Shown here: one piece after another, positions 1 to 6,325 of the stretch
Layout of the letters: each line of letters opens with the position of its first letter
Position numbering within the stretch: position 1 is the first letter of the stretch
Source of the DNA: JAQBDA01 sp964525785
GTDB taxonomy: Bacteria; Chloroflexota; Anaerolineae; Anaerolineales; UBA4823
DNA: 31,193 nucleotides
NCBI GenBank assembly: GCA_964525785.1
Contig: CAZGIX010000035.1
Coordinates: forward strand, 1 to 31,193
Direction of reading: 5' to 3'
Notes under the pieces: model-generated
What the model saw: only the letters and a program-made list of their open reading frames with translations
What the model was told of the DNA's origin: nothing
Database searches by the model: none
Translations under genes and position numbers: made by a program

Positions 1-241
1 GGATCTCGCCCGGCTTCAGGTACAGGGCGTGCCCGCCCAGCTCGGTCATCGCCACCTCAAAGGAAATGCGTGTGCGCGTGGAGGGCTCCTCGAAGATCAT
101 CGCCAGGGAGGCATCCGCCAGCAGCTTTGGAGTGCAGCCCTCCCGGTCAGCAGCTTTGATCTTGCGGGTCAGCTCGATCAGCTCGAGCAGCTCCGCCTTG
201 GTGAAATCCTGCGTATCCAAGAAATGCCGTACCGCACCCAT
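1..241 (-). CDS. Ornithine/putrescine carbamoyltransferase, N-terminal part (runs off left edge)
   Basis: The minus strand encodes 80 residues from an ATG at 241 and leaves the window, so the 3' part is missing. The protein starts MGAVRHFLDTQDFTK and contains F-E-E-P-S-T-R-T-R-I-S-F-E at about residues 50-62. This is the carbamoyl-phosphate-binding S-T-R-T-R motif of aspartate/ornithine carbamoyltransferases. It is followed by L-G-G-H-A-L-Y-L-K-P-G-E-I, which by memory resembles the putrescine/ornithine branch more than the aspartate branch. The family transfers a carbamoyl group from carbamoyl phosphate to an amine such as ornithine or putrescine in the cytoplasm. The start is supported by GAGGAG five bases upstream. 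The visible part contains only the carbamoyl-phosphate domain, so the amine substrate cannot be decided here. Confidence 0.85.
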   Translation of the reverse strand, partial: MGAVRHFLDTQDFTKAELLELIELTRKIKAADREGCTPKLLADASLAMIFEEPSTRTRISFEVAMTELGGHALYLKPGEI

Positions 242-289
242 AATATCTCCTCAATAACAGGGTTTCTAGCGTGGTCGAGTATATAGATT

Positions 290-319
290 CCACCACGGAG
301 AACATAGAGAGCACAGAGT
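290..319. repeat. Single copy of an ACGGAGAACATAGAGAGCACAGAG-like dispersed repeat
   Basis: A purine-rich run of CACGGAG / ACATAGAG / GCACAGAG units lies between the carbamoyltransferase start and the beta-helix gene. It resembles the family of GCAGAGACGCAGAG-type intergenic repeats, of which an inverted pair flanks the GxxExxY gene at 13156-13639. Only one copy is visible here, with no partner arm and no gene between. The rest of 242-435 holds two imperfect 16-base direct copies of GCAGGACTGSCAGTYC (368-383 and 416-431); the second forms a short palindrome just after the beta-helix stop. Confidence 0.4.
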
Positions 320-435
320 TTCTTTGGGATCTCCAATTATATTTACATGGCTAGCCTGATCCCCAGCGCAGGACTGGCAGTTCTTTATCCATGCAACGCG
401 GGGATGATACCATCAGCAGGACTGCCAGTCCATAC

Positions 436-3400
436 TTACTTGCTGACGATGAGCGGCAAATAGACCGCGCCGGGCGAGCCGGTGGGCTCCAGGGGGATAT
501 TGTAATGCACGATCTCGTCGATCACCTGGATATCCGGGCTGGTGTGTGACGCATAACCCGGGGCGGTGGCAAACACGCGGTACAGCCCCGGCGGGACGAA
601 GAAGGCGTAGTAGCCGTCGCTGGCGGTCACCTGCGGGTTGACCTGGTTCTCATAAAATGCGGCTGGCCACTCGCTCCAGGCTTGATAATCCTCGTCGTAC
701 ACCTCACAGGTCACCGTAGCGCCCGGCACTTTGGAGTCTATCCCCTGAGCGGCGTTATAGACATAGCCATCCGGGTCGATCTTAAGCAAGCCGACCAGGA
801 ATTCCCAGATGGTTGTCCATGTGTCATCCGGGGATTGGTAGCATAATTCCAGTGACAGCTCGGAGGCGCTGACCGCGCTGCTGGCAGCGCACGTTGTAAA
901 GCCGCCCTCGTCCGCCCCACACTGCAGGTCGACGCTCTGCAGCAGGGACTGCACACTGCCGCCGCCCATCTTCAGCTTCCCAGCACCCTGACAAGGTATG
1001 TTGATATCGATGGTTGCCGATAGACCTTTTATAGCCTTGCTAGCCCATTCACCTACCAGCTTGCCATTACAATCATAGGCGACCACATAGTAATCTCCAG
1101 ATTCCAGCTTGACCGTGAACGAATCACCATTTTTTAGCGGCGCATGGTTGGTCAGATTCAGTAGATTCACTGCCCGTCGATTGGCAATATCTTTTGGCAG
1201 CCTCTTTACATAGGGCAGATCGTTGTGGCTGATTACTTTAACTTCACAAACCTTCGCATCGCCGCCGTAATTTACCGTGACGGAGGTGGTGGGGAGATTT
1301 TTAATTTGAACCAAATCGAAGGTCCATCCGGACTCAGTTCTAGGGAATGTGTAGCGTATATGATAAGCGCCAGACGAATCTTTCAGCACCAATGTCGAAT
1401 CTACCTGCTGCATGGGCAAGTCGACATCAAAACTGCCGCCGGCTTTGATTTTCCCATCTCCAAAGATGAAGTCGCCGCCGATAAATGATCCCTCGTTTCC
1501 ATGGTCAACCATGTAATACATCTCGGTGAAGGCGCTGCCAGTGTCGTTGTAAACCATTAAAGTATGTGTGGGGTTATTCGACACGTCCACCGACCACCCC
1601 GCACTCCCACCGATATCGCGCTGCTGCCGGTCGGCGACATTCGCAGTGCCGGAAAAGAACAGGAAATCGTAACGGCCTTCGGGCAGCTCGATGGTGCGTG
1701 TATCGCTGATTGGCGCATTGTCCAGCGGAAAGCGCATGTCAAAACCTGTGTACGTAGTATTGCTGATATGTTCGGCGACGCGCACAGCGGTGACGATCTG
1801 GGGATTAGAGTTGTGGATAGTCACCGTGCCCAGCGGGGCATCTTGATCCTGATCGACGGGCAAGTTGTCTGCTGCTGTGGCTGTGGGCGATATAGCAGGC
1901 AGCTGGCTGAGAGGCGATAAAACCTCGCTGCGCATCGGCACGTTTATGGTGAAGTTCGTGCCTGGACGCACCCAGATGGGCATCTCCAGGTCGCCGTCCA
2001 GCGTCGCACAGCCGTTCTCATCGTGCATTCTTTGGGCGTAGCTATGCCCGTGCATGTCGTAAGAGATCAGCATGCCCATCGGGTCGAATGGCAAACTGCT
2101 GTCCACCTCCAGCGGCAGCAACGGAGTGGGCAGGCTGGTCTCGCCCTCCAGCTCGGCAACGGCGCTCAGGCTGTGCTCACCGTCTGCAAGCGGCACCGGC
2201 AGTGACCAGGTGAAGGAATCGTTCGCCGCGGCGATAGTCTGCCCGATAAGCACGCCGTTATCATAGAAAGACACCGTGGAGCCCTCGGCTGCCCTGCCGG
2301 TGAAGACCGGCTTGTCCCGGGCGGTGACCCCGCAGCCCGGGGATGCAATGATCGGTCGGGGTAAGTTGCCCTCCCACGGGTAATAGTCAACTCCATCGGA
2401 GACCGGTGCCCCGCTACCTCCCGGGTTGTCTGCCAGGTCGCAGGCGTCTGTCGCGGTGGAAGTGTCCGCCGGGCCGCTCACATCGCCCCACCAGTTGCGG
2501 CGCGCATCAATGCAGCCATCCATCGGGTAGCGGTTCTTGACGCCCATCTGCCCGGCGCCGACAAAGCGGTTGTGCGGCGAGACCACCGGCGCAGCCTGGA
2601 AGGTGTTGACCACCTCCACCCCAACAACGTTACCCTCGAAGTAGTTGCCGCGGATGGTGGGCGAGCCTTTGTTCACCAGCACGCCAGATGGGCAACCCTG
2701 GATGCGGTTGTTCTCCACCAGCACACTCCCAGTGCTGTTGACTTCGATGCAGGTATCGCGGTGGTCGAAGATCTCGCTCTCTGCCAGGGTCAGGCGGCCT
2801 TCGCGGTCAACCCTCACACCGGAACCGCCGGATTGGCTGATCACTGAACGGCTGACGCTCACCATAGCCCCCGAATCCGAGTCGACCGTAGGGGCAAAAG
2901 CAGGCTGCGAGCCGCCGCCGTAGCGGAAGACCGCGTGTTCGTATGTGCCTGTGGCCTGCGCACCAAAGTGATCGATCATCCCCCAATCGCGCGCCGCCGG
3001 AGCGGAAGCATCGCCGTCGTTGTTTGTGTCGCCGCCGACGCTGTCGTCTTTCAGAGAAGTGAAGATGACCGGCGCATCGGCGGTGCCGGTGGCGGTCACC
3101 ACCGTGTTGTAGTGGAACTGGATTGAATTCGCCAGCTTGACCACTGTCCCGGGCTGGATGTTCACCGTGGTCAGCCGGTTCCAGACGCCCATCAGGCACC
3201 AGCTTCCAGCGGAAGGCACCACGTAGGGCAGGTCGCCGGCGTACCAGGTGTTATTGCCCGCCATATTGCATGTCACGTAGAAAACGTAGCCGTTGATGGT
3301 GTTATTCAAGGCGGTGTTGCCGCCCAGCACCGGATTTTGCGGAGCAATGTGCAGGATTGGCTGGGCAGTGTAGCTGAAATCGTTGCCCATGATCACCGGG

Positions 3401-4029
3401 TGGCACTCACCGATGTTCAGGTCACAAGCGTGCAGGCGGATTGCCTCCCAAGTGATGTGCTCGAAGGTGTTGTTCAGCAGGCTGGCGCTGGATTGACCCA
3501 GCACCACGCCCCGCGTCGGGCTGTGGCGGAGGATCGAATCTTCGAGCATGAAGGAGGTCGTGCTGACACACACTGCCCCTGAGACACAGCTCGCGCCGGT
3601 GTTATAGGCATTGCCGCCGTACTCGATGACGGCATACTGCAGGTGGCTGAACTGGCTGTCGGACCGGAAGTCGAGCACACCCCAATCTCCCGGTGCGGGG
3701 GTCGCCTGGTTGGAGGTGAATAAGATCTCCTGCCCGGGCAGCCCTTCGGCGGTCAGCGTACCGCGCACGTACAGGCTGTAGAACTGGTTGAAGCGCACCT
3801 GCACGCCCGGCTCGATGGTCAGGGTGACACCCGGATCGATGGTGACATTCCCCACGACAATGTACGGGCTGCTCGCCAGCGTCCAGGTGGTATCGGTGCT
3901 GATATTCCCGCTGACCTCGGTATTAGGAGCTGCAACCGCAGCAGGTGTGTCCTGGCTGGGTCCGGAAACCCACAGCGCGGCACCAAGAGCCAGGAGAACG
4001 ATACATGCGATACCCACGGCTTTTTTCAT
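436..4029 (-). CDS. Secreted right-handed beta-helix protein with Ig-like and carboxypeptidase-regulatory-like domains
   Basis: A 1197-residue exported protein. An N-terminal signal peptide (M-K-K, then a hydrophobic stretch to about residue 25, Ala-rich cleavage region near 34) is followed by a long parallel beta-helix region at about 40-540. That region has recurring G-N-x-x / I-x-x-N turns and an R-N-W-W-G-D-V-S-G-P motif near its end, typical of PbH1/NosD-like proteins. A bacterial Ig-like module follows (about 555-640: P-V-F-T-G-R-A-A-E-G-S-T-V, then G-E-H-S-L-S-A). Next comes a long beta-rich part I do not recognise, then a carboxypeptidase-regulatory-like fold near 1085-1180 (S-D-G-Y-Y-A-F-F-V-P-P-G-L-Y-R-V). 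The protein ends G-A-V-Y-L-P-L-I-V-S-K. GGAGG eight bases upstream supports the start. Beta-helix proteins of this type bind or cleave polysaccharides or act as surface structures; no catalytic residues can be assigned. Confidence 0.85.
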   Translation of the reverse strand: MKKAVGIACIVLLALGAALWVSGPSQDTPAAVAAPNTEVSGNISTDTTWTLASSPYIVVGNVTIDPGVTLTIEPGVQVRFNQFYSLYVRGTLTAEGLPGQEILFTSNQATPAPGDWGVLDFRSDSQFSHLQYAVIEYGGNAYNTGASCVSGAVCVSTTSFMLEDSILRHSPTRGVVLGQSSASLLNNTFEHITWEAIRLHACDLNIGECHPVIMGNDFSYTAQPILHIAPQNPVLGGNTALNNTINGYVFYVTCNMAGNNTWYAGDLPYVVPSAGSWCLMGVWNRLTTVNIQPGTVVKLANSIQFHYNTVVTATGTADAPVIFTSLKDDSVGGDTNNDGDASAPAARDWGMIDHFGAQATGTYEHAVFRYGGGSQPAFAPTVDSDSGAMVSVSRSVISQSGGSGVRVDREGRLTLAESEIFDHRDTCIEVNSTGSVLVENNRIQGCPSGVLVNKGSPTIRGNYFEGNVVGVEVVNTFQAAPVVSPHNRFVGAGQMGVKNRYPMDGCIDARRNWWGDVSGPADTSTATDACDLADNPGGSGAPVSDGVDYYPWEGNLPRPIIASPGCGVTARDKPVFTGRAAEGSTVSFYDNGVLIGQTIAAANDSFTWSLPVPLADGEHSLSAVAELEGETSLPTPLLPLEVDSSLPFDPMGMLISYDMHGHSYAQRMHDENGCATLDGDLEMPIWVRPGTNFTINVPMRSEVLSPLSQLPAISPTATAADNLPVDQDQDAPLGTVTIHNSNPQIVTAVRVAEHISNTTYTGFDMRFPLDNAPISDTRTIELPEGRYDFLFFSGTANVADRQQRDIGGSAGWSVDVSNNPTHTLMVYNDTGSAFTEMYYMVDHGNEGSFIGGDFIFGDGKIKAGGSFDVDLPMQQVDSTLVLKDSSGAYHIRYTFPRTESGWTFDLVQIKNLPTTSVTVNYGGDAKVCEVKVISHNDLPYVKRLPKDIANRRAVNLLNLTNHAPLKNGDSFTVKLESGDYYVVAYDCNGKLVGEWASKAIKGLSATIDINIPCQGAGKLKMGGGSVQSLLQSVDLQCGADEGGFTTCAASSAVSASELSLELCYQSPDDTWTTIWEFLVGLLKIDPDGYVYNAAQGIDSKVPGATVTCEVYDEDYQAWSEWPAAFYENQVNPQVTASDGYYAFFVPPGLYRVFATAPGYASHTSPDIQVIDEIVHYNIPLEPTGSPGAVYLPLIVSK

Positions 4030-4126
4030 GAATGACCCCTCCAGCGACCAACACTGCGGCTGTTCCCTCCCCAGCCGGTGCTGGTCTGACTCTATCCAAA
4101 TTAACTAAGTTAGGACTTACACAATC

Positions 4127-4162
4127 GGTTAACCCTTCGGTTAACCCCTGGGTTAACCCCGG
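4127..4162. repeat. Three tandem 12-bp repeats, each with the palindrome GGTTAACC
   Basis: GGTTAACCC occurs at 4127, 4139 and 4151, exactly 12 bases apart. Each unit holds the 8-base palindrome GGTTAACC. The array sits about 100 bases upstream of the beta-helix gene start (minus strand) and about 45 bases upstream of the -35 of the divergent plus-strand promoter at 4205. Evenly spaced palindromes between divergent genes are typical operator architecture, and a ribbon-helix-helix-like protein is encoded next door at 4313. The regulator is inferred. A G-rich run (GGGGGATTTTTGGGGGAT, 4161-4178) follows directly. Confidence 0.6.
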
Positions 4163-4204
4163 GGGATTTTTGGGGGATATTGGCTCAAAACCACCTCGAA
4201 GATA

Positions 4205-4234
4205 TTGACTATATTATGGAACATTGCGTACAAT
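4205..4234 (+). promoter_or_regulatory. Sigma-70-type promoter for the 4313-4815 pair
   Basis: TTGACT (4205-4210) and TACAAT (4229-4234) are separated by 18 bases, giving five of six matches to each consensus hexamer. Transcription would start near 4241, about 70 bases before the ATG at 4313. The leader between contains CT-rich short repeats (ACTCTCCATT twice) and then GAGG six bases before the start codon. Confidence 0.55.
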
Positions 4235-4312
4235 CTTGTCAACAGAACAGATGTTCTTTGTGCAACTACTCTCCATTCTCTACTCTTTACTCTCCATTAA
4301 ACGAGGTCACCA

Positions 4313-4501
4313 ATGTCCCCCAAAATGTTCATCCCCTGCACCATCGTTTTGACCGAGAAGGAATACACCATCCTCCAGGAGCTGCTCAAACTCTCAGGGC
4401 GGGATGACAAGGATCTCTCGCTGGCAGTGCGGCATATCATCCAGGAATGGGAGCGAAACCGCCCTCCGGATGACACGATCCCTGCCGAAGCAAGGTCTTG
4501 A
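4313..4501 (+). CDS. Small ribbon-helix-helix-like protein
   Basis: A 62-residue protein whose pattern fits the ribbon-helix-helix fold. A short beta strand (K-M-F-I-P-C-T-I-V-L, residues 4-13) comes first, then a helix (E-K-E-Y-T-I-L-Q-E-L-L-K-L-S-G-R), a turn, and a second helix (L-S-L-A-V-R-H-I-I-Q-E-W-E-R). Such proteins are dimeric DNA-binding regulators, often autoregulating. GAGG six bases upstream supports the ATG at 4313. The stop codon overlaps the start of the next gene (TGATG), so translation of the two is probably coupled. The array of GGTTAACC palindromes upstream is a possible binding site. The fold is inferred from the hydrophobic pattern only; a plain hypothetical protein cannot be excluded. 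Confidence 0.55.
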   Translation: MSPKMFIPCTIVLTEKEYTILQELLKLSGRDDKDLSLAVRHIIQEWERNRPPDDTIPAEARS

Positions 4502-4815
4502 TGCCAGTTGTCTACGCACCCGCATGCATGCTATGTGGGTCAATGTATCTGAACGGATCGAGCACCATCTGCAGCCGCTGCTTGCATGAAAATGGTGGCT
4601 CCCACAACCGGCGCACCCGGCGCCCGCGATTCCGCTGCGACTGCGGTGCCTGGGCAGTAGCGGTAATCCTGGTGCAGGTAGGCTGCCCGGAAGACAGCCT
4701 ATCAGAGCAGCGCCTGCCGCTGTGCGAGCGCTGCCTGGAGATTGAGATGCACACCCAGGCGATGATTCACCGGAGAAATAGGGGAAGATTAAAACCGGGT
4801 AATTTGCTCTGCTAA
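4501..4815 (+). CDS. Cys-rich small protein with four CxxC/CxC knuckles, function unknown
   Basis: A 104-residue protein of unknown family. It contains C-M-L-C-G (about residues 9-13), C-S-R-C (24-27), C-D-C-G (48-51) and C-E-R-C (75-78), which together could bind two zinc ions. The middle is basic (H-N-R-R-T-R-R-P-R-F-R), suggesting contact with nucleic acid. The ATG at 4501 overlaps the previous stop as TGATG; an in-frame TTG lies one codon earlier. The last 27 bases overlap, tail to tail, the 3' end of the monooxygenase gene on the other strand. Coupling to the ribbon-helix-helix-like gene suggests a shared regulatory role, but that is inference. Confidence 0.6.
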   Translation: MPVVYAPACMLCGSMYLNGSSTICSRCLHENGGSHNRRTRRPRFRCDCGAWAVAVILVQVGCPEDSLSEQRLPLCERCLEIEMHTQAMIHRRNRGRLKPGNLLC

Positions 4816-5128
4816 GAAGGCGGCGTCTTCGCCGACTCCCACGAGGAGCCCTGATTTCTGAGTGTGGAGCCAGGGCATGCCCAGGAAGTACAGGCCTGGA
4901 TAGCGCGTCACACCGCGCTGCGTCAGGGGGAAACCGTGGTCATCGAACACAGGTAGTTTGACCAGGTCGAAATTGAACCGGTAACCACATGCCCAAATTA
5001 TGGAAGTAATCCCGGCAATATGGATATCCAGGGAGGCGATTTCAGGGATAGCGTAGCCGTCCTGCAAACTTGGGAGATGCTCCAGCGGGCCTGGATGTGG
5101 TTCTTGAGGATATAATCGTCCACCATCT
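4789..5128 (-). CDS. Flavin-containing monooxygenase-like protein, C-terminal part (fragment, frameshifted)
   Basis: This is the C-terminal part of the protein whose N-terminal part lies at 5284-6166, beyond the assembly gap. The readable frame runs L-P-S-L-Q-D-G-Y-A-I-P-E-I, then I-I-W-A-C-G-Y-R-F-N-F-D, and ends A-A-F-L-A-E-Q-I-T-R-F. It carries the ATG/ACG-Y type segment near the flavin and G-L-Y-F-L-G-M-P-W-L-H-T, typical of this group. Upstream of about 5087 the matching frame changes. One missing C in the minus-strand run GCCC at 5087-5090 would restore a continuous reading I-Q-A-P-L-E-H-L-P-S. With that base added and the duplicated gap-flanking 55 bases merged, the whole gene is 1224 bases, 407 residues plus stop, a normal family length. 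Confidence 0.7.
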
Positions 5129-5338
5129 TCACCAGCTCAGCCTCGATCTTATCCACTTTCGCCAGGTTCATCTTCAGATCCGGNNNNNNNNNNNNNNNNN
5201 NNNNNNNNNNNNNNNNNNNNNNNNNNNNNNNNNNNNNNNNNNNNNNNNNNNNNNNNNNNNNNNNNNNNNNNNNNNNNNNNNNNTCACCAGCTCAGCCTCG
5301 ATCTTATCCACTTTCGCCAGGTTCATCTTCAGATCCGG
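5129..5338. repeat. Exact 55-base duplication flanking the N gap (assembly overlap)
   Basis: Bases 5129-5183 and 5284-5338 are identical over all 55 positions and directly flank the 100-N run. This is what two contig ends look like when they overlap but were scaffolded instead of merged. The duplication is therefore probably not biological, and bases 5184-5338 should be dropped when the gene is reconstructed. Confidence 0.85.
5184..5283. other. Assembly gap of 100 N
   Basis: A run of exactly 100 N, the conventional size for a gap of unknown length. The identical 55-base flanks indicate that the true gap length is negative (the contigs overlap), so no sequence is missing inside the monooxygenase gene. 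Confidence 0.95.
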
Positions 5339-6166
5339 GGCCAGCAGCAACTTTCCGTCCTGCACATCGACCAGGCGGCCCAGCAATTGGATACCGTCCC
5401 GGCTGAACTGATGCAGGTTAAGGCTGTGACCGCCGTCCTTTCCGGAGAGCTGGGGATTGCCTGCAAATCGCGCCTGAAGAGAAGGCAGCTTATCAGGCGT
5501 GCGGTCAAAGAAACCGCACTGGTATAGCCATTTGACCATGTCCTGACCGCGGTAGCGGCGCGGTACCCGTCCGGCGCTGCCCACCGAAAGGTAGACCTCG
5601 CGGCCACTCTGGTGCAGTTCCTCTGCGATCTGGCTTCCGGATTGCCCGCTGCCCACCACCAGCACCGCGCCGGGCGGCAGACCCTGTGGATTCCGGTATT
5701 TGTCCGAGTGTAGCTGGTAGATATCAGCGGGGATCGCGCCAGCATAGGCAGGGATCCTTCCCTCTTGATATAGACCCGTTGCGACGACAATGTTGCGGGC
5801 ATGTACTTCCCCCTTGTCGGTGCTCAGACAGTAGCCGCGGCTGTCTTCCGTTTCGACTGCTGTGACCCGCACGTTGAATTGGATCGGCTGCTTGTTGTGC
5901 TCTGAATAAACTTTAAAACGGCTGACAATCTCATCCCGGGGCATGAAGCCATCCGGGTCGTTGCCCGCATACTCTGCCCCAGGCAATCGGAATGTCCAGT
6001 TAGGGGTAACCAGGGGGAACGAATCCCAGCGGTGGTTGCGCCACGCTTCCCCGGGTCGATCAGCCTTCTCCAAGACCATGTGCTCGCGTTTGAGCTGCTG
6101 CAGGTAATAGCTCAGCGACAATCCAGCCTGACCGCCGCCGACGATAACTGTATCAATAGAATCCAT
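5284..6166 (-). CDS. Flavin-containing monooxygenase/CzcO-like oxidoreductase, N-terminal part
   Basis: The N-terminal 294 residues of a class B-type flavoprotein. Visible motifs are the FAD-binding T-V-I-V-G-G-G-Q-A-G-L-S at residues 7-18, W-D-S-F-P-L-V-T-P-N-W (about 47-57), D-P-D-G-F-M-P-R-D-E-I-V, the V-V-A-T-G-L-Y turn, and the second dinucleotide-binding site V-L-V-V-G-S-G-Q-S-G-S-Q-I-A-E-E-L for NADPH. The family uses NADPH and oxygen to hydroxylate or oxidise small substrates in the cytoplasm. The D-S-F-x-L-V-T-P-N-W and D-P-D-G-F-M signatures recall the MSMEG_0569-type subgroup, but the substrate is not deducible. The ATG at 6166 is preceded by AAAGG directly, a weak ribosome site. 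The gene is completed by 4789-5128; see the gap and frameshift notes. Confidence 0.8.
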
Positions 6167-6259
6167 CCTTTAACCCTTCATTACCAATCAATTCGGGCAA
6201 ATTGGATATTGTTGCCCCAGATAATCATACTACCAACTATGAGCCAATTCAAGAATAAA

Positions 6260-6299
6260 TTAAGGCTTCCCGCACCATCCAGTAAGTTCGGGAAGCCAC
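6260..6299 (-). terminator. Rho-independent-like terminator after the DUF11 gene
   Basis: GGCTTCCCG (6264-6272) and CGGGAAGCC (6289-6297) form a perfect 9-bp stem with a 16-base loop. Read on the minus strand it lies 29 bases after the stop of the DUF11 gene and is followed by TTAATTTATT. The U tract is interrupted and the loop is large, so efficiency is uncertain. Confidence 0.55.
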
Positions 6300-6325
6300 A
6301 GCAATGTGATTAACTGTGATCCCGG

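Noticed and set aside
5129..5338. A genuine tandem duplication within the monooxygenase gene
   Set aside because: The copies are identical and abut an exact 100-N run; merging them restores a family-length gene, so an assembly overlap is the simpler explanation.
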